This document shows, in pieces, positions 7,905-16,462 of a stretch of 64,000 nt of DNA (its first letter is position 1; every line of letters starts with the position of its first letter). Both the position numbers and the translations under genes were made by a program. The stretch lies in assembly GCF_036898465.1 (NCBI RefSeq), contig NZ_JARUMJ010000001.1, positions 8,060,001 to 8,124,000 on the forward strand, written 5' to 3'. This DNA comes from Streptomyces sp. B21-105. GTDB taxonomy: Bacteria; Actinomycetota; Actinomycetes; Streptomycetales; Streptomycetaceae. The notes below the pieces were generated by a model that worked only from the letters and a program-made list of their open reading frames with translations, was not told the DNA's origin and did no database searches.

Positions 7905-8369
7905 ATGGCCGCGGTGGACCTCACCAGCCACCCCGGGCATCTCGCCCGACGGCTGCAACAGGCGCACTACCTGTTGTGGAACACGATGGTCTCCGAGGAG
8001 ATCACCTCCCCGCAGTTCGCGGTGCTCAACGCGCTCGTCGCCGAGCCGGGCCTCGACCAGCGCACGGTGGGGGAGCGGGTCGGGCTCGACCGCTCCACCG
8101 TCGCCGAGGTGATCAGCAGGCTGATGCGCCGGGACCTCCTCGACAAGGTCCGCGACCCGCAGGACGGCCGCCGCTTCCTGCTGGGCCTCACCGAGGAAGG
8201 GGCACGCACCCACCGCAAGCTCACCGTGCGCACGGCCCGGATGAACCAGGTCTTCCTCTCGCCGCTCTCGGCCGCGGAACAGACGGTGTTCCTCGAACTC
8301 CTCCAGCGCGTGTCGGACGCCGCCGAGGGGCTGCGCAACCCGGGGGAGCCCCAGCCCGCCCCGTCCTGA
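7905..8369 (+). CDS. pcaV: MarR-family repressor of protocatechuate catabolism
   Basis: 154-residue MarR-type winged-helix protein, divergent from the pca operon. The central wHTH reads LDQRTVGERVGLDRSTVAEVISRL, then a wing with RDPQDGRR. The N-terminus retains Arg15 and His21, the positions I recall as ligand-contacting in S. coelicolor PcaV, and the sequence closely resembles that protein. It should bind the palindrome at 7709-7726, repress both pca and itself, and dissociate on binding protocatechuate. The ATG is preceded by GAGGAG about 7 bases upstream. Confidence 0.92.
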   Translation: MAAVDLTSHPGHLARRLQQAHYLLWNTMVSEEITSPQFAVLNALVAEPGLDQRTVGERVGLDRSTVAEVISRLMRRDLLDKVRDPQDGRRFLLGLTEEGARTHRKLTVRTARMNQVFLSPLSAAEQTVFLELLQRVSDAAEGLRNPGEPQPAPS

Positions 8370-8407
8370 TCGGCCGGGATTTCCGTTTAGGCCGGGTTCT
8401 CCGTCCT

Positions 8408-8447
8408 GGCCGGCGGGTCGTTCCACCCTGCACCGGCCCCGCCGGCC
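8408..8447. terminator. bidirectional hairpin between pcaV and DUF3048 gene
   Basis: GGCCGGCGGG pairs perfectly with CCCGCCGGCC across a 20-base loop, midway between two convergent genes. There is no U-tract, as is usual in Streptomyces. Confidence 0.5.
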
Positions 8448-8449
8448 GG

Positions 8450-9511
8450 TCACGGCGCTTGCGAGGCCGAGGCCGAGGACGACGAGGAGGATGTGGTCGA
8501 GGACGACGAGGTCGAGAGCGAGGACGCGTTCGCGAAGACCACCCATACCTGGCCGCGGGCGAAGCCGACCGGAGTGCCGTCCGCGGTGGTGAAGTCGGTG
8601 CCCTCCGTCGCCGTGTCACGCTTCCAGTTCACGTCGTAGGCACGTCCGTCCCGCAGCACCTGCGCTTTCCCCGACCCCACCGTCTCGGTGTACGGCGTGT
8701 TGTTGCCCAGGAAGTCATGGAAACGCGACGCGCGCACCTGCACGTACTGCACGACCACCGTGGCCGGCGCGAGGGGCTCCTGCCCGTCGCTCGTCCCGGT
8801 CGCCGCGCCGTCGGTCGAGACCAGCCAGCCCGCCCTGCTCGCGGACCAGGTGAACGTGAAGCGGGCCGCCGGGTAGCGCACGGTGCGAGAGGCCGTCGCC
8901 GTGCCGCCGTCCGAAGGGGCCGGCCCGTACCGGAACCCCGTGGTCAGCGCGGCGGCGCCCGGAGCGGAGGGCAGCAGGCCGCTCGGGCGCAGAAACAGGT
9001 TGTGCGGCGCCGCCCGGTCCGCGCCGCGGAAGTAGGCGCCGGACGCGTCGGAGGGCGTGACGGCGTCCAGCGGCGCCCTGTCGATCAGCGGCAGCAGCCT
9101 GCCCTGCGCCCCGGAGAACGCCAGCACCGGCTGGTGGAACTGGCGCAACAGCTCCAGATCGGACTCGCGGGCGCTGCGCACCGGACCGACCGCTTTCGGC
9201 AGACGCGTCGCGTATACGGCCATCAGCCGGCTCAGCCCGCCCTCGACCTGCTCCACGTACACGACGTCCGCGGCGTCGAGTCCGGTCTGCGGTCGTGCGG
9301 CCGGCGCGTTGTCGATCTTCACGGCGAGCACCGGGGCACCGACCGCGCTCGGACGGTCACCGCCGGGGCTCGCCTTCTGCGACGCGCTGCGGCCGTCGTC
9401 CCCCGAGGGTTCCCGGGACGTCGTGCAGCCCGCCGTGAGCGAGACCGCCAACACGGCGGCCAGCGCCGAGGCCAGCAGCGCCGCGGCGGCCGGGGAGCGT
9501 CCTGCCTTCAC
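8450..9511 (-). CDS. DUF3048 (YerB-like) lipoprotein
   Basis: Secreted lipoprotein of about 353 residues with the DUF3048 domain (VLAVKIDNAPAARPQTGL; VVYVEQVEGGLSRLMAVY; GPVRSARESD). The GTG at 9511 gives an ideal lipoprotein signal peptide: VKAGRSP, a hydrophobic core (AAAALLASALAAVLAVS) and lipobox LTAGC. It has GGAG 8 bases upstream. An in-frame ATG at 9772 would add about 87 residues made entirely of tandem repeats and bury the signal peptide; I consider that less likely. The C-terminus is a Ser/Thr-rich tail. Function unknown; the family is membrane-anchored and extracellular in Gram-positives. Confidence 0.8.
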   Translation of the reverse strand: MKAGRSPAAAALLASALAAVLAVSLTAGCTTSREPSGDDGRSASQKASPGGDRPSAVGAPVLAVKIDNAPAARPQTGLDAADVVYVEQVEGGLSRLMAVYATRLPKAVGPVRSARESDLELLRQFHQPVLAFSGAQGRLLPLIDRAPLDAVTPSDASGAYFRGADRAAPHNLFLRPSGLLPSAPGAAALTTGFRYGPAPSDGGTATASRTVRYPAARFTFTWSASRAGWLVSTDGAATGTSDGQEPLAPATVVVQYVQVRASRFHDFLGNNTPYTETVGSGKAQVLRDGRAYDVNWKRDTATEGTDFTTADGTPVGFARGQVWVVFANASSLSTSSSSTTSSSSSSASASQAP

Positions 9512-9550
9512 GGCGGTCGCTCCGGGCACGGCGGCCGCCCCGGGCACGGC

Positions 9551-9676
9551 GTCCGCCCCGGGCTCCGCCTTCACCGCGTCCGCCCCGGGCTCCGCCTTCA
9601 CCGCGTCCGCCCCGGGCTCCGCCTTCACCGCGTCCGCCCCGGGCTCCGCCTTCACCGCGTCCGCCCCGCGCACCGC
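9551..9676. repeat. 27-bp tandem repeat, four copies plus a partial
   Basis: Unit starts gtccgccccgggctccgc and ends cttcaccgc. Four identical copies at 9551-9577, 9578-9604, 9605-9631 and 9632-9658 are followed by a degenerate partial copy. Identity between copies suggests recent expansion, so copy number probably varies between strains. Confidence 0.95.
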
Positions 9677-9692
9677 GTTCACCGTGCGCGCC

Positions 9693-9746
9693 GGACGTCT
9701 GCAGCGTTTCGGACGTCTGCAGCGTTTCTGATGTCTGGAGCGTGCC
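9693..9746. repeat. 18-bp tandem repeat, three copies
   Basis: ggacgtctgcagcgtttc occurs twice in perfect tandem (9693-9710, 9711-9728), then once diverged (9729-9746). Confidence 0.9.
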
Positions 9747-9950
9747 GGACGACTCGGATCTCTCGCACTCATCGTGTGCACCCCGTTCGGTGTCTCGATT
9801 GTGCGCTCGCCGGGCGACGGCGGCCATCCGTGACCGCGAGCGGGCCTCGCCGCGGTTCGGGGGCCGCGGCACGGGTACCCGGGCGGCAGCCAGGACCCGG
9901 GACCCCCGGACCCGCCGGGACGGACCGGCCGGCGGAGGGAGTGCGGCACG

Positions 9951-11141
9951 ATGAAGGCTGTGACCTGGCAGGGCAAGCGGGACGTGCGGGTGGACACCGT
10001 CCCCGACCCGACCATCCAGGAACCGACGGACGCCGTCATCCGCATCACGTCCAGCGGGCTGTGCGGCTCCGACCTGCACCTGTACGAGGTGCTCACCCCG
10101 TTCATGACCCCGGGCGACATCCTGGGCCACGAGCCCATGGGGATCGTCGAGGAGGTCGGCGCGGCCGTGCCCGACCTGAAGGTCGGCGACCGGGTCGTGG
10201 TGCCCTTCCAGATCGCCTGCGGCAACTGCTGGATGTGTCTGAACTCCCTGCCCACCCAGTGCGAGACCACCCAGGTCACCGGCGAGGGCATGGGCGCCGC
10301 CCTGTTCGGCTACACCCGCCTGTACGGCGCGGTGCCGGGCGCCCAGGCCGAGTACCTGCGTGTGCCCCAGGCCCAGTTCGGCCCCATCAAGGTGCCCGAG
10401 GGCCCGCCCGACGACCGCTTCGTCTACCTCTCCGACGTCCTGCCCACCGCCTGGCAGGCGGTCGAGTACGCGGACGTGCCGGAGGGCGGCAGCGTCGCCG
10501 TGCTCGGGCTCGGGCCCATCGGCGACATGGCCTGCCGGGTGGCCCAGGTGCGTGGCGCGGGCCGGGTCTTCGGCGTCGACCTGGTCGGCGACCGGCTGCG
10601 CCGGGCCCGCGCGCGGGGCGTGGAGACGTTCGACCTGCGCAGCTTCGACAGCGAGAAGGAACTCGTCGCCGCCATCCGTGACGAGACCGACGGCCGAGGC
10701 CCGGACGCGGTGATCGACGCCGTCGGCACCGAGGCGCACGGCAGCGCGGCCGCCCGGATGGTCCAGAACGCCTCCGCCCTCCTGCCGCGGAAACTGAGCG
10801 GCCCGCTTGCGGAACGTTTCAGCGTCGACCGGCTCGCCGCACTGCACACTGCCATCGAACTGGTGCGCCGCGGCGGCACGCTGTCCCTGGTCGGCGTCTA
10901 CGGCGGCATGGCGGATCCGCTGCCCATGCTCACCATGTTCGACAAGCAGTTGCAGATCCGCATGGGCCAGGCGAACGTGCGCCGCTGGACCGACCGAATC
11001 CTGCCCCATCTCACCGACGACGACCCGCTCGGCGTCGACGACTTCGCCACCCACCGGTTGCCGCTGGCGGACGCCCCGCATGCGTACGAGATGTTCCAGC
11101 GCAAGCAGGACGGCGCGGTGAAGGTCCTGATGACGCCGTAG
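9951..11141 (+). CDS. zinc-dependent alcohol dehydrogenase (MDR family)
   Basis: 396-residue medium-chain dehydrogenase. Catalytic zinc motifs are GLCGSDLH (Cys, Asp) and GHEPMG; the structural zinc lobe is the four-Cys cluster CGNCWMCLNSLPTQC. The cofactor motif VLGLGPIGDMACRVAQ marks the NAD(P) fold. The sequence resembles the glutathione-independent formaldehyde dehydrogenase/threonine dehydrogenase-like branch, but the substrate cannot be read from sequence. ATG with GGAGGGAG upstream. It stands alone, convergent with ligC. Confidence 0.88.
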   Translation: MKAVTWQGKRDVRVDTVPDPTIQEPTDAVIRITSSGLCGSDLHLYEVLTPFMTPGDILGHEPMGIVEEVGAAVPDLKVGDRVVVPFQIACGNCWMCLNSLPTQCETTQVTGEGMGAALFGYTRLYGAVPGAQAEYLRVPQAQFGPIKVPEGPPDDRFVYLSDVLPTAWQAVEYADVPEGGSVAVLGLGPIGDMACRVAQVRGAGRVFGVDLVGDRLRRARARGVETFDLRSFDSEKELVAAIRDETDGRGPDAVIDAVGTEAHGSAAARMVQNASALLPRKLSGPLAERFSVDRLAALHTAIELVRRGGTLSLVGVYGGMADPLPMLTMFDKQLQIRMGQANVRRWTDRILPHLTDDDPLGVDDFATHRLPLADAPHAYEMFQRKQDGAVKVLMTP

Positions 11142-11189
11142 ACGGTAGGCCGGCGGCCGGGCGCGCGGGCGGCGCGGCCGGCTGGTGGG

Positions 11190-12266
11190 TCAGGTGCGCG
11201 GCGGCGTCCCGAGAATTTTCGCAAGGTCGTAGCGCACCGGTTCCTCCAGTTGCGCGTACGTGCAGCTCTCCGGGGTGCGGTCCGCGCGCCAGCGGCGGAA
11301 GCGCGCCGTGTGCCGGAACCGGGCCCCGTTCTCCATGTGGTCGTACGCCACCTCGACCACTCGCTCGGGTCGCAGCGGCACCCAGGACAGGTCCTTCTTG
11401 CCCGACCAGCGGCTCGGCGCCCCGGGCAGCCGGGCGCTCTCGTGGGCCGTCTCGTCCGACCAGGCCGCCCACGGATGCCCCGCCGCCTCCGGCATCCGCA
11501 GCGGCTCCAGCTCCTCGACCAGTTCCGCCCGGCGCTTCATGGTGAAGGCCGCACAGACCCCCACGTGCTGGAGGACGCCCGCGTCGTCGTACAGGCCCAG
11601 CAGCAGCGAGCCCACCACGGGCCCGCTCTTGTGGAAGCGGTATCCGGCGACCACGACGTCCGCGGTGCGCTCGTGCTTGACCTTGAACATCACGCGCTCG
11701 TTCTGCACATAGCGCAGTTGCGGCGGCTTGGCGATCACCCCGTCGAGTCCCGCGCCCTCGTACTCCTCGAACCACCGCCGGGCCACCTCGACGTCGGTCG
11801 TCGCCGGCGCCACGTGCACCGGCGCCGTCACTTCGGCCAGCGCCCCGGTCAGCAGTTCCCGCCGGTCGACCTGCGGCACGTCGAGGACCGCCTCGTCGGC
11901 CAGCGCCAGCAGGTCGAAGGCGACGAAGGACGCCGGCGTCCGCTCGGCGAGCGTGCGCACCCGGGAGTCCGCCGGGTGGATGCGCTCCGTCAGCGCGTCG
12001 AAGTCGAGGTGTCCCTCCCGGACGATCACGATCTCGCCGTCCAGCACGCACCGCTCGGGAACGCGTTCCCGCAACGCTTCCACCAGCTCGGGGAAATACC
12101 TGGTCAGGGGTTTCCCGGTGCGGCTGCCCAGTTCGATCTCGTCCCCGTCCCGGAAGACGATCGCGCGGAAACCGTCCCACTTCGCCTCGTACTGCATGCC
12201 CGGCGGGATCGCCGCCACCGACTTGGCGAGCATCGGCTTCACGGGAGGCATCACGGGCAGATCCAT
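11190..12266 (-). CDS. ligC: ATP-dependent DNA ligase, LigC type
   Basis: 358-residue ligase that seals nicks through a covalent AMP-lysine. Motif I is AKWDGFRA with Lys29 as adenylation site. Motif III is SFVAFDLLAL, motif IV is LDGVIAKPP and motif V is MFKVKHER; an OB domain follows. It has no polymerase or nuclease domain, matching stand-alone actinobacterial LigC. It is divergent from a LigD-type polymerase gene 193 bp away, so both likely act in end joining or base-excision gap repair. No ku gene is present nearby. Confidence 0.9.
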   Translation of the reverse strand: MDLPVMPPVKPMLAKSVAAIPPGMQYEAKWDGFRAIVFRDGDEIELGSRTGKPLTRYFPELVEALRERVPERCVLDGEIVIVREGHLDFDALTERIHPADSRVRTLAERTPASFVAFDLLALADEAVLDVPQVDRRELLTGALAEVTAPVHVAPATTDVEVARRWFEEYEGAGLDGVIAKPPQLRYVQNERVMFKVKHERTADVVVAGYRFHKSGPVVGSLLLGLYDDAGVLQHVGVCAAFTMKRRAELVEELEPLRMPEAAGHPWAAWSDETAHESARLPGAPSRWSGKKDLSWVPLRPERVVEVAYDHMENGARFRHTARFRRWRADRTPESCTYAQLEEPVRYDLAKILGTPPRT

Positions 12267-12334
12267 GGTGCGATTCTGCGCGCCGATCGACCCGGCCGCC
12301 CGGCGGACGGGCCCGCCGCCGGCACACTCGGGCC

Positions 12335-12432
12335 ACCCGGGGTGCGCGTATGCGAGTCACCCGGGGTGCGCACACGCGAGCCGGCGGGGGTGCGCGTACG
12401 CGAGTCACCCGGGGTGTGCGCGCATGCGAGGC
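12335..12432. repeat. 24-26 bp direct repeats between ligC and the polymerase gene
   Basis: Four imperfect copies of acccggggtgcgcgtatgcgagtc-type units occupy the only promoter region available to both divergent repair genes. Each ends in GCGAG. Confidence 0.85.
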
Positions 12433-12459
12433 GCCAGGGGTGTGTCTACCGTGGCTCGC

Positions 12460-13512
12460 ATGGGCGATGCGGTGGAACTGGAAGCAGCCGGCCGGACGGT
12501 ACGCCTGTCCAGCCCGGACAAGGTGTTCTTCCCGGAACGCGGCTTCACCAAGCTCGACCTCGCCCGCTACTACCAGGCGGTCGCCCCGGGCATCCTGCGT
12601 GCCCTGCGTGACCGCCCCACCACCCTGGAGCGCTACCCCGACGGAGTGACCGGGGAGTCCTTCTTCCAGAAGCGGGCGCCCAAGAACATGCCCGACTGGA
12701 TCCCGACCGCGCACATCACCTTCCCCAGCGGACGCAGCGCCGACGAGATGTGCCCGACGGAGGAGGCGGCCGTCCTGTGGGCCGCCCAGTACGGCACCCT
12801 CACCTTCCACCCGTGGCCGGTGCGCCGCACCGACGTGGACAGCCCCGACGAACTGCGCATCGACCTCGACCCGCAGCCCGGCACCGACTACGACGACGCC
12901 GTCCGCGCCGCCCACGAACTGCGGGCCGTGCTGGACGAGTTCGGGGGTCTGCGCGGCTGGCCCAAGACCTCCGGCGGGCGCGGTCTGCACGTCTTCGTGC
13001 CGATCGAGCCGCGCTGGACCTTCACCCAGGTCCGGCGCGCCGCCATCGCCGTGGGCCGGGAGATGGAGCGGCGGATGCCGGACCAGGTGACGATCCGCTG
13101 GTGGAAGGAGGAACGCGGCGAACGCATCTTCGTCGACTACAACCAGACCGCCCGCGACCGCACCATCGCCTCCGCCTACTCCGTGCGCCCGCGCCCGCAC
13201 GCTCCCGTCTCGGCGCCGCTGCGCTGGGAGGAGGTGGGCGAGGCGCACCCCCGCGACTTCGACATCGCGAGCATGCCCGCCCGCTACGCCGAACTCGGCG
13301 ACGTCCACGCCGACATGGACGACCACGCCTTCTCCCTCGACGCCCTCCTCGACCTGGCCCGGCGCGACGAGCACGACCACGGTCTCGGCGACCTGCCGTA
13401 TCCGCCGGAGTACCCGAAGATGCCGGGCGAACCGAAGCGGGTGCAGCCCAGCAGGGCGAAGAAGGGAGTGCCCGAAGCGGGAGGGCCCCCGTCGGACACG
13501 ACCGCCCCCTGA
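12460..13512 (+). CDS. LigD-type primase-polymerase (PolDom), stand-alone
   Basis: 350-residue archaeo-eukaryotic primase-like polymerase equal to the polymerase domain of LigD. Family features: SSPDKVFFPERGFTKLDLARYY at the N-terminus, the catalytic acidic pair in RIDLDPQPG, and SGGRGLHVFVPI with the nucleotide-binding His. It adds ribo- or deoxynucleotides at broken ends in bacterial non-homologous end joining and gap filling. Start ATG 12460 (GTG 12451 is an alternative). No ligase or nuclease domain is fused to it, so ligC next door may be the partner. Confidence 0.9.
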   Translation: MGDAVELEAAGRTVRLSSPDKVFFPERGFTKLDLARYYQAVAPGILRALRDRPTTLERYPDGVTGESFFQKRAPKNMPDWIPTAHITFPSGRSADEMCPTEEAAVLWAAQYGTLTFHPWPVRRTDVDSPDELRIDLDPQPGTDYDDAVRAAHELRAVLDEFGGLRGWPKTSGGRGLHVFVPIEPRWTFTQVRRAAIAVGREMERRMPDQVTIRWWKEERGERIFVDYNQTARDRTIASAYSVRPRPHAPVSAPLRWEEVGEAHPRDFDIASMPARYAELGDVHADMDDHAFSLDALLDLARRDEHDHGLGDLPYPPEYPKMPGEPKRVQPSRAKKGVPEAGGPPSDTTAP

Positions 13513-13643
13513 CCGGGACGCCTCCGTGCAGAGGCCACCTCCGGCGTGCTGCGGTACCGCCGGGCGACGCGGCGCGGTACCACCGGTGCGCCGAGCGCGG
13601 CGAGAGCGGCGGAGATCGACGAGCGAGGCGAGAGCGTCCCGGA

Positions 13644-13655
13644 GAGAGCGCTCTC
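13644..13655. promoter_or_regulatory. LacI-type operator palindrome
   Basis: GAGAGCGCTCTC is a perfect 12-bp palindrome with the central CG step typical of LacI/GalR operators, 68 bp upstream of the LacI-family start codon. It most likely mediates autoregulation. Confidence 0.6.
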
Positions 13656-13722
13656 ATGCGCCCCCGGCCGGTTCGTGGTCCGGGGCTATCCTGATCCGCA
13701 GCCGGCCAGGAGGAGCCCCGAA

Positions 13723-14769
13723 GTGACCGAGACAGCGTCCCGTCCCACGCTGGAGGCCGTGGCCGAGCGGGCCGGGGTCTCCCGGGCGACCGTGTCGAGA
13801 GTCGTCAACGGCGGGGACGGCGTCCGCGAACCGCTCGTCGAACGGGTGCGGCAGGCCGTGGAGGAGCTCGGCTACGTGCCCAACCAGGCCGCGCGCAGCC
13901 TCGTGACGAAACGACACGACGCCGTGGCCGTCGTCATCGCCGAGCCGGAGACCAGGGTCTTCGCCGACCCCTTCTTCGCGCTCCAGCTCCGAGGCATCAG
14001 CAAGGAGCTGACCGCCCACGACAACCAGCTCGTGCTGCTGCTCACCGAGGGCCGCGACGACCACGCGCGCGTGGCCCGCTACCTCGCCGGCGGCCATGTC
14101 GACGGGGCTCTCGTCTTCTCCCTGCACCTCGACGACCCGCTGCCGGGCCTGATCCAGGGCGCGGGGGTCCCCACCGTGTTCGGCGGGCGGCCCGGCTGGA
14201 GCGACGGCACCCGTGACGTCGTCTACGTGGACAGCGACAACCGCGGCGGCGCCCGCGACGCCGTACGCCTGCTGGCCGGTCTCGGCCGCACCCGCATCGC
14301 GCACATCACCGGCCCGCTCGACCAGACCTCCGCGGCGGACCGGCTCGACGGATACCGGGAGGTCATGGGCGACGCCGACCCCGGTCTGGTCGTCGAGAGC
14401 GACTTCACCCCCGGCGGCGGCGAACGCGCCATGCGCGCACTCCTCGAACGCCGCCCCGACGTCGACGCCGTGTTCGCCGCCAACGACCTCACCGCCGCGG
14501 GCGCCCTGCGCGTGCTGCGGGAGCGGGGCAGGCGCGTGCCCGAGGACGTGGCCGTGGTCGGCTTCGACGACATGCTGACCGTCGCCGAGCAGACCGACCC
14601 GCCGCTGACGACCGTCCGCCAGGACATCGAGGAGATGGGCCGGATCATGGCCCGCCTCCTGCTGCGCCGCCTGGAGAGGCGCACCGCCGACGCGGTTCCG
14701 GGCGGTGCGGACGGCCCCGATGCCCCGGTGGTGCTGCCGACCACCCTGGTGCGCCGCGCGTCGGCGTAG
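13723..14769 (+). CDS. LacI-family transcriptional regulator
   Basis: 348-residue repressor. The N-terminal HTH and hinge are PTLEAVAERAGVSRATVSRVVNG and YVPNQAARSLVTKR, followed by a periplasmic-binding-protein-like domain (DAVFAANDLTAAGALRVL; VAVVGFDDM). The GTG at 13723 has AGGAG 9 bases upstream and places the HTH at the very N-terminus; a longer frame would read through the operator. Effector is probably a sugar, but no transporter or glycosidase lies next to it, so its targets are elsewhere apart from probable autoregulation. Confidence 0.88.
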   Translation: MTETASRPTLEAVAERAGVSRATVSRVVNGGDGVREPLVERVRQAVEELGYVPNQAARSLVTKRHDAVAVVIAEPETRVFADPFFALQLRGISKELTAHDNQLVLLLTEGRDDHARVARYLAGGHVDGALVFSLHLDDPLPGLIQGAGVPTVFGGRPGWSDGTRDVVYVDSDNRGGARDAVRLLAGLGRTRIAHITGPLDQTSAADRLDGYREVMGDADPGLVVESDFTPGGGERAMRALLERRPDVDAVFAANDLTAAGALRVLRERGRRVPEDVAVVGFDDMLTVAEQTDPPLTTVRQDIEEMGRIMARLLLRRLERRTADAVPGGADGPDAPVVLPTTLVRRASA

Positions 14770-14858
14770 GTCAGCACGCGGCGGCGACGGCCCGACACCC
14801 GCGCGCCGGGCGGGGCCGAGCCGGGCAGGGCACCGGGAGGCTGAGGCCGGGCCGCCGG

Positions 14859-15650
14859 TCACCTCTCCTGCGGGACGCTCCTGATCACCGCGAAGCGTGC
14901 CCCGTACGGGTCGGCGAGTTTGGCGATGCGGCCGACGGCCTCCACGTCGGTGGCGGGCATCCGCACGCTGCCGCCCCGGCCCGTGGCCTCCGCGACGACC
15001 GCGTCCACGTCGGTGACCTCGAAGTACGGCAGCCAGTACGGATCCGACCCGGCCTCGGAGGGATCGTCGGCCAGCGGGACGATCCCGCCGAACATCGCCT
15101 CCTCCCCGCCGTCGGCCGGGTTGACGCAGGTGTACGTGCCGCCGGGGAAGGGCGCGGCCGAGGTCTCCAGGCCCAGCGCGGAGTGGTAGAAGGCCGCCGC
15201 CGCGGCGATGTCCGGGGTGTACAGCTCGACCCAGCACAGCGAGCCGGGTTCGTCCGCCACGTCCACACCCTTGGTCAGGGCCGGCTCCCAGAGGCCGAAC
15301 GTGACGCCCGCCTGGTCGGCGAGGACCGCCATCGTGCCCTGGCCCAGTACGTCCATCGGAGGGAGGAGCACTCTGCCGTGAGCCTGCTCGGCGGTCTTGG
15401 CGGTGGCCGACGCGTCGGTCGTCCGGAAGTAGACCGTCCAGGACGGCGGCCCCTGTTCGGGGGTGGTCTGCATGCCGCCCGCCACGGTTCTGCCGTCCAG
15501 CTGGAAGAAGCCGTAGCCGCCGGCGTCGGGTCCCGCCGACCGGAACCGCCAACCGAAGAGCGCCTCGTAGAAGGAGGTCGCGCCGTCGATGTCGGGCGTG
15601 CCGACGTCGACCCAGTTCGGCGCGCCGTCGACGAAACGGGTGGTGAGCAT
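14859..15650 (-). CDS. two-domain VOC (glyoxalase-like) protein
   Basis: 263-residue protein made of two vicinal-oxygen-chelate modules. Each begins with a WV(D/E)xxTPD motif (NWVDVGTPDIDGATSFYEALFGW and CWVELYTPDIAAAAAFYHSALG). Related Streptomyces proteins are annotated as glyoxalase/bleomycin-resistance-type or hydroxylase; substrate unknown. Two adjacent ATGs (15653, 15650); AGGAGG is 6 bases before the second, which I chose. Convergent with the LacI gene. Confidence 0.85.
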   Translation of the reverse strand: MLTTRFVDGAPNWVDVGTPDIDGATSFYEALFGWRFRSAGPDAGGYGFFQLDGRTVAGGMQTTPEQGPPSWTVYFRTTDASATAKTAEQAHGRVLLPPMDVLGQGTMAVLADQAGVTFGLWEPALTKGVDVADEPGSLCWVELYTPDIAAAAAFYHSALGLETSAAPFPGGTYTCVNPADGGEEAMFGGIVPLADDPSEAGSDPYWLPYFEVTDVDAVVAEATGRGGSVRMPATDVEAVGRIAKLADPYGARFAVIRSVPQER

Positions 15651-15760
15651 CATCGCCCTCCTCGAAGGAGTCCCGTCCTGTGCACTGCCGAGTCTGGCAC
15701 CGCCCACTGACAATCGCTGCCCGAGCACCGACCGCCCCGGCAGGCGCAGGACCGGCGAGG

Positions 15761-15800
15761 CGACGTCAGGCGACGTCAGGCGACGTCAGGGGACGTCAGG
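15761..15800. repeat. 10-bp tandem repeat upstream of whiB-like gene
   Basis: cgacgtcagg three times, then ggacgtcagg, in perfect register about 90 bp before the WhiB-like start codon. Each unit contains the palindrome GACGTC. Confidence 0.9.
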
Positions 15801-15889
15801 GGGACGGCAGGGCGGTCACGGGGCTCGTCGCGCCGCGCGTATACCCGGCGTTGATCGAACGTTTTGCGCCGCCGGGCACTGTTCTGGCC

Positions 15890-16135
15890 ATGTACACCGA
15901 CACGATTCCCACGCCCGACCTCTCCTGGCAGCGGGAGGCGCTGTGCGCGCAGACGGGGGCGGACTTCTTCTTCCCCGAACCCGGCAGTTCGGTGCGCGAG
16001 GCCAAGCGCATCTGCGGCATGTGCGAGATGCGTCCCGCCTGCCTGGAGTACGCCCTGGCCCACGACGAGCGCTTCGGCGTCTGGGGCGGCCTCTCCGAGA
16101 AGGAGCGACTGCAGATCAGGCGCACGGCCGACTGA
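15890..16135 (+). CDS. WhiB-family iron-sulfur regulator
   Basis: 81-residue WhiB-like protein. The four cysteines that bind the [4Fe-4S] cluster are Cys19, Cys42, Cys45 and Cys51 (C-x22-C-x2-C-x5-C), followed by the family turn motif GVWGGLSEKER at 63-73. Wbl proteins act as redox- or NO-sensitive partners of the principal sigma factor in actinobacteria. The ATG at 15890 is the first codon giving a normal Wbl N-terminus; longer frames add unrelated sequence. Alone between two unrelated genes. Confidence 0.9.
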   Translation: MYTDTIPTPDLSWQREALCAQTGADFFFPEPGSSVREAKRICGMCEMRPACLEYALAHDERFGVWGGLSEKERLQIRRTAD

Positions 16136-16462
16136 CCCGTGCCGGGGCTACGGCCGACTGACCGTGCCGAGGCGACGGAGCGCCCTGGGGCCGTCCCCGT
16201 CCCCGTCGCCGTCGCCGTCCCCGAATTCGAACGACCGCGTCGCGGGGGTGCGGTTAAGATCCGGGGGCGTGTTCGGGCGTGGCGCAAAGGCAGGCACACC
16301 GCCCTGCACAGGCGATCACGCCGGTTCGCATCCGGCCGCCCGAACGCGTGCGCGGTCCCCTTGGAGCAGAGCCGACTCGACACCCCTCAGGGCGGTGACG
16401 TCGGCCCCATCCGGTCGGGGCCACGGTACGGAGCACAGGGGCGGGGCCGGGGGCAGAGGCGG
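16136..16462. other. non-coding gap, no gene seen
   Basis: 327 bp between the WhiB-like gene and the SDR gene. It begins with a short direct repeat (acggccgactgaccgtgccg-like) and a gtcccc/gtcgcc low-complexity run near 16190-16215. An open frame crosses it in frame with the SDR gene but shows no recognisable protein sequence. Confidence 0.5.

Larger units (their letters stand above)
9512..9950. other. repeat-filled intergenic region
   Basis: Gap of 439 bp upstream of the DUF3048 gene if its GTG start is right. It holds two tandem-repeat blocks (9551-9676 and 9693-9746), then about 200 bp of ordinary sequence serving as the divergent promoter region. If the ATG at 9772 is used, the repeats are translated on the minus strand as ADAVKAEPG and KRCRRP units. 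Confidence 0.6.

Noticed and set aside
9551..9746. Repeat array considered as CRISPR
   Set aside because: Units are in direct tandem with no spacers, and no cas genes are near.
11143..11189. Terminator between the alcohol dehydrogenase and ligC
   Set aside because: GC-rich with several GCCGGC words, but I could not build a stem longer than 6 bp.
12335..12432. Four similar 24-26 bp units considered as CRISPR or att site
   Set aside because: No unique spacers of even size, no integrase, no tRNA end.
16240..16330. Possible tRNA-like segment (ggcgtggcgcaaaggcagg)
   Set aside because: No anticodon arm, T-loop GTTCGANTC or CCA-stem pairing could be found.
16139..16462. N-terminal extension of the SDR gene to 16139
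   Set aside because: The sequence is Arg/Pro/Gly low-complexity without domain similarity; ATG 16463 is closer to a plausible start.
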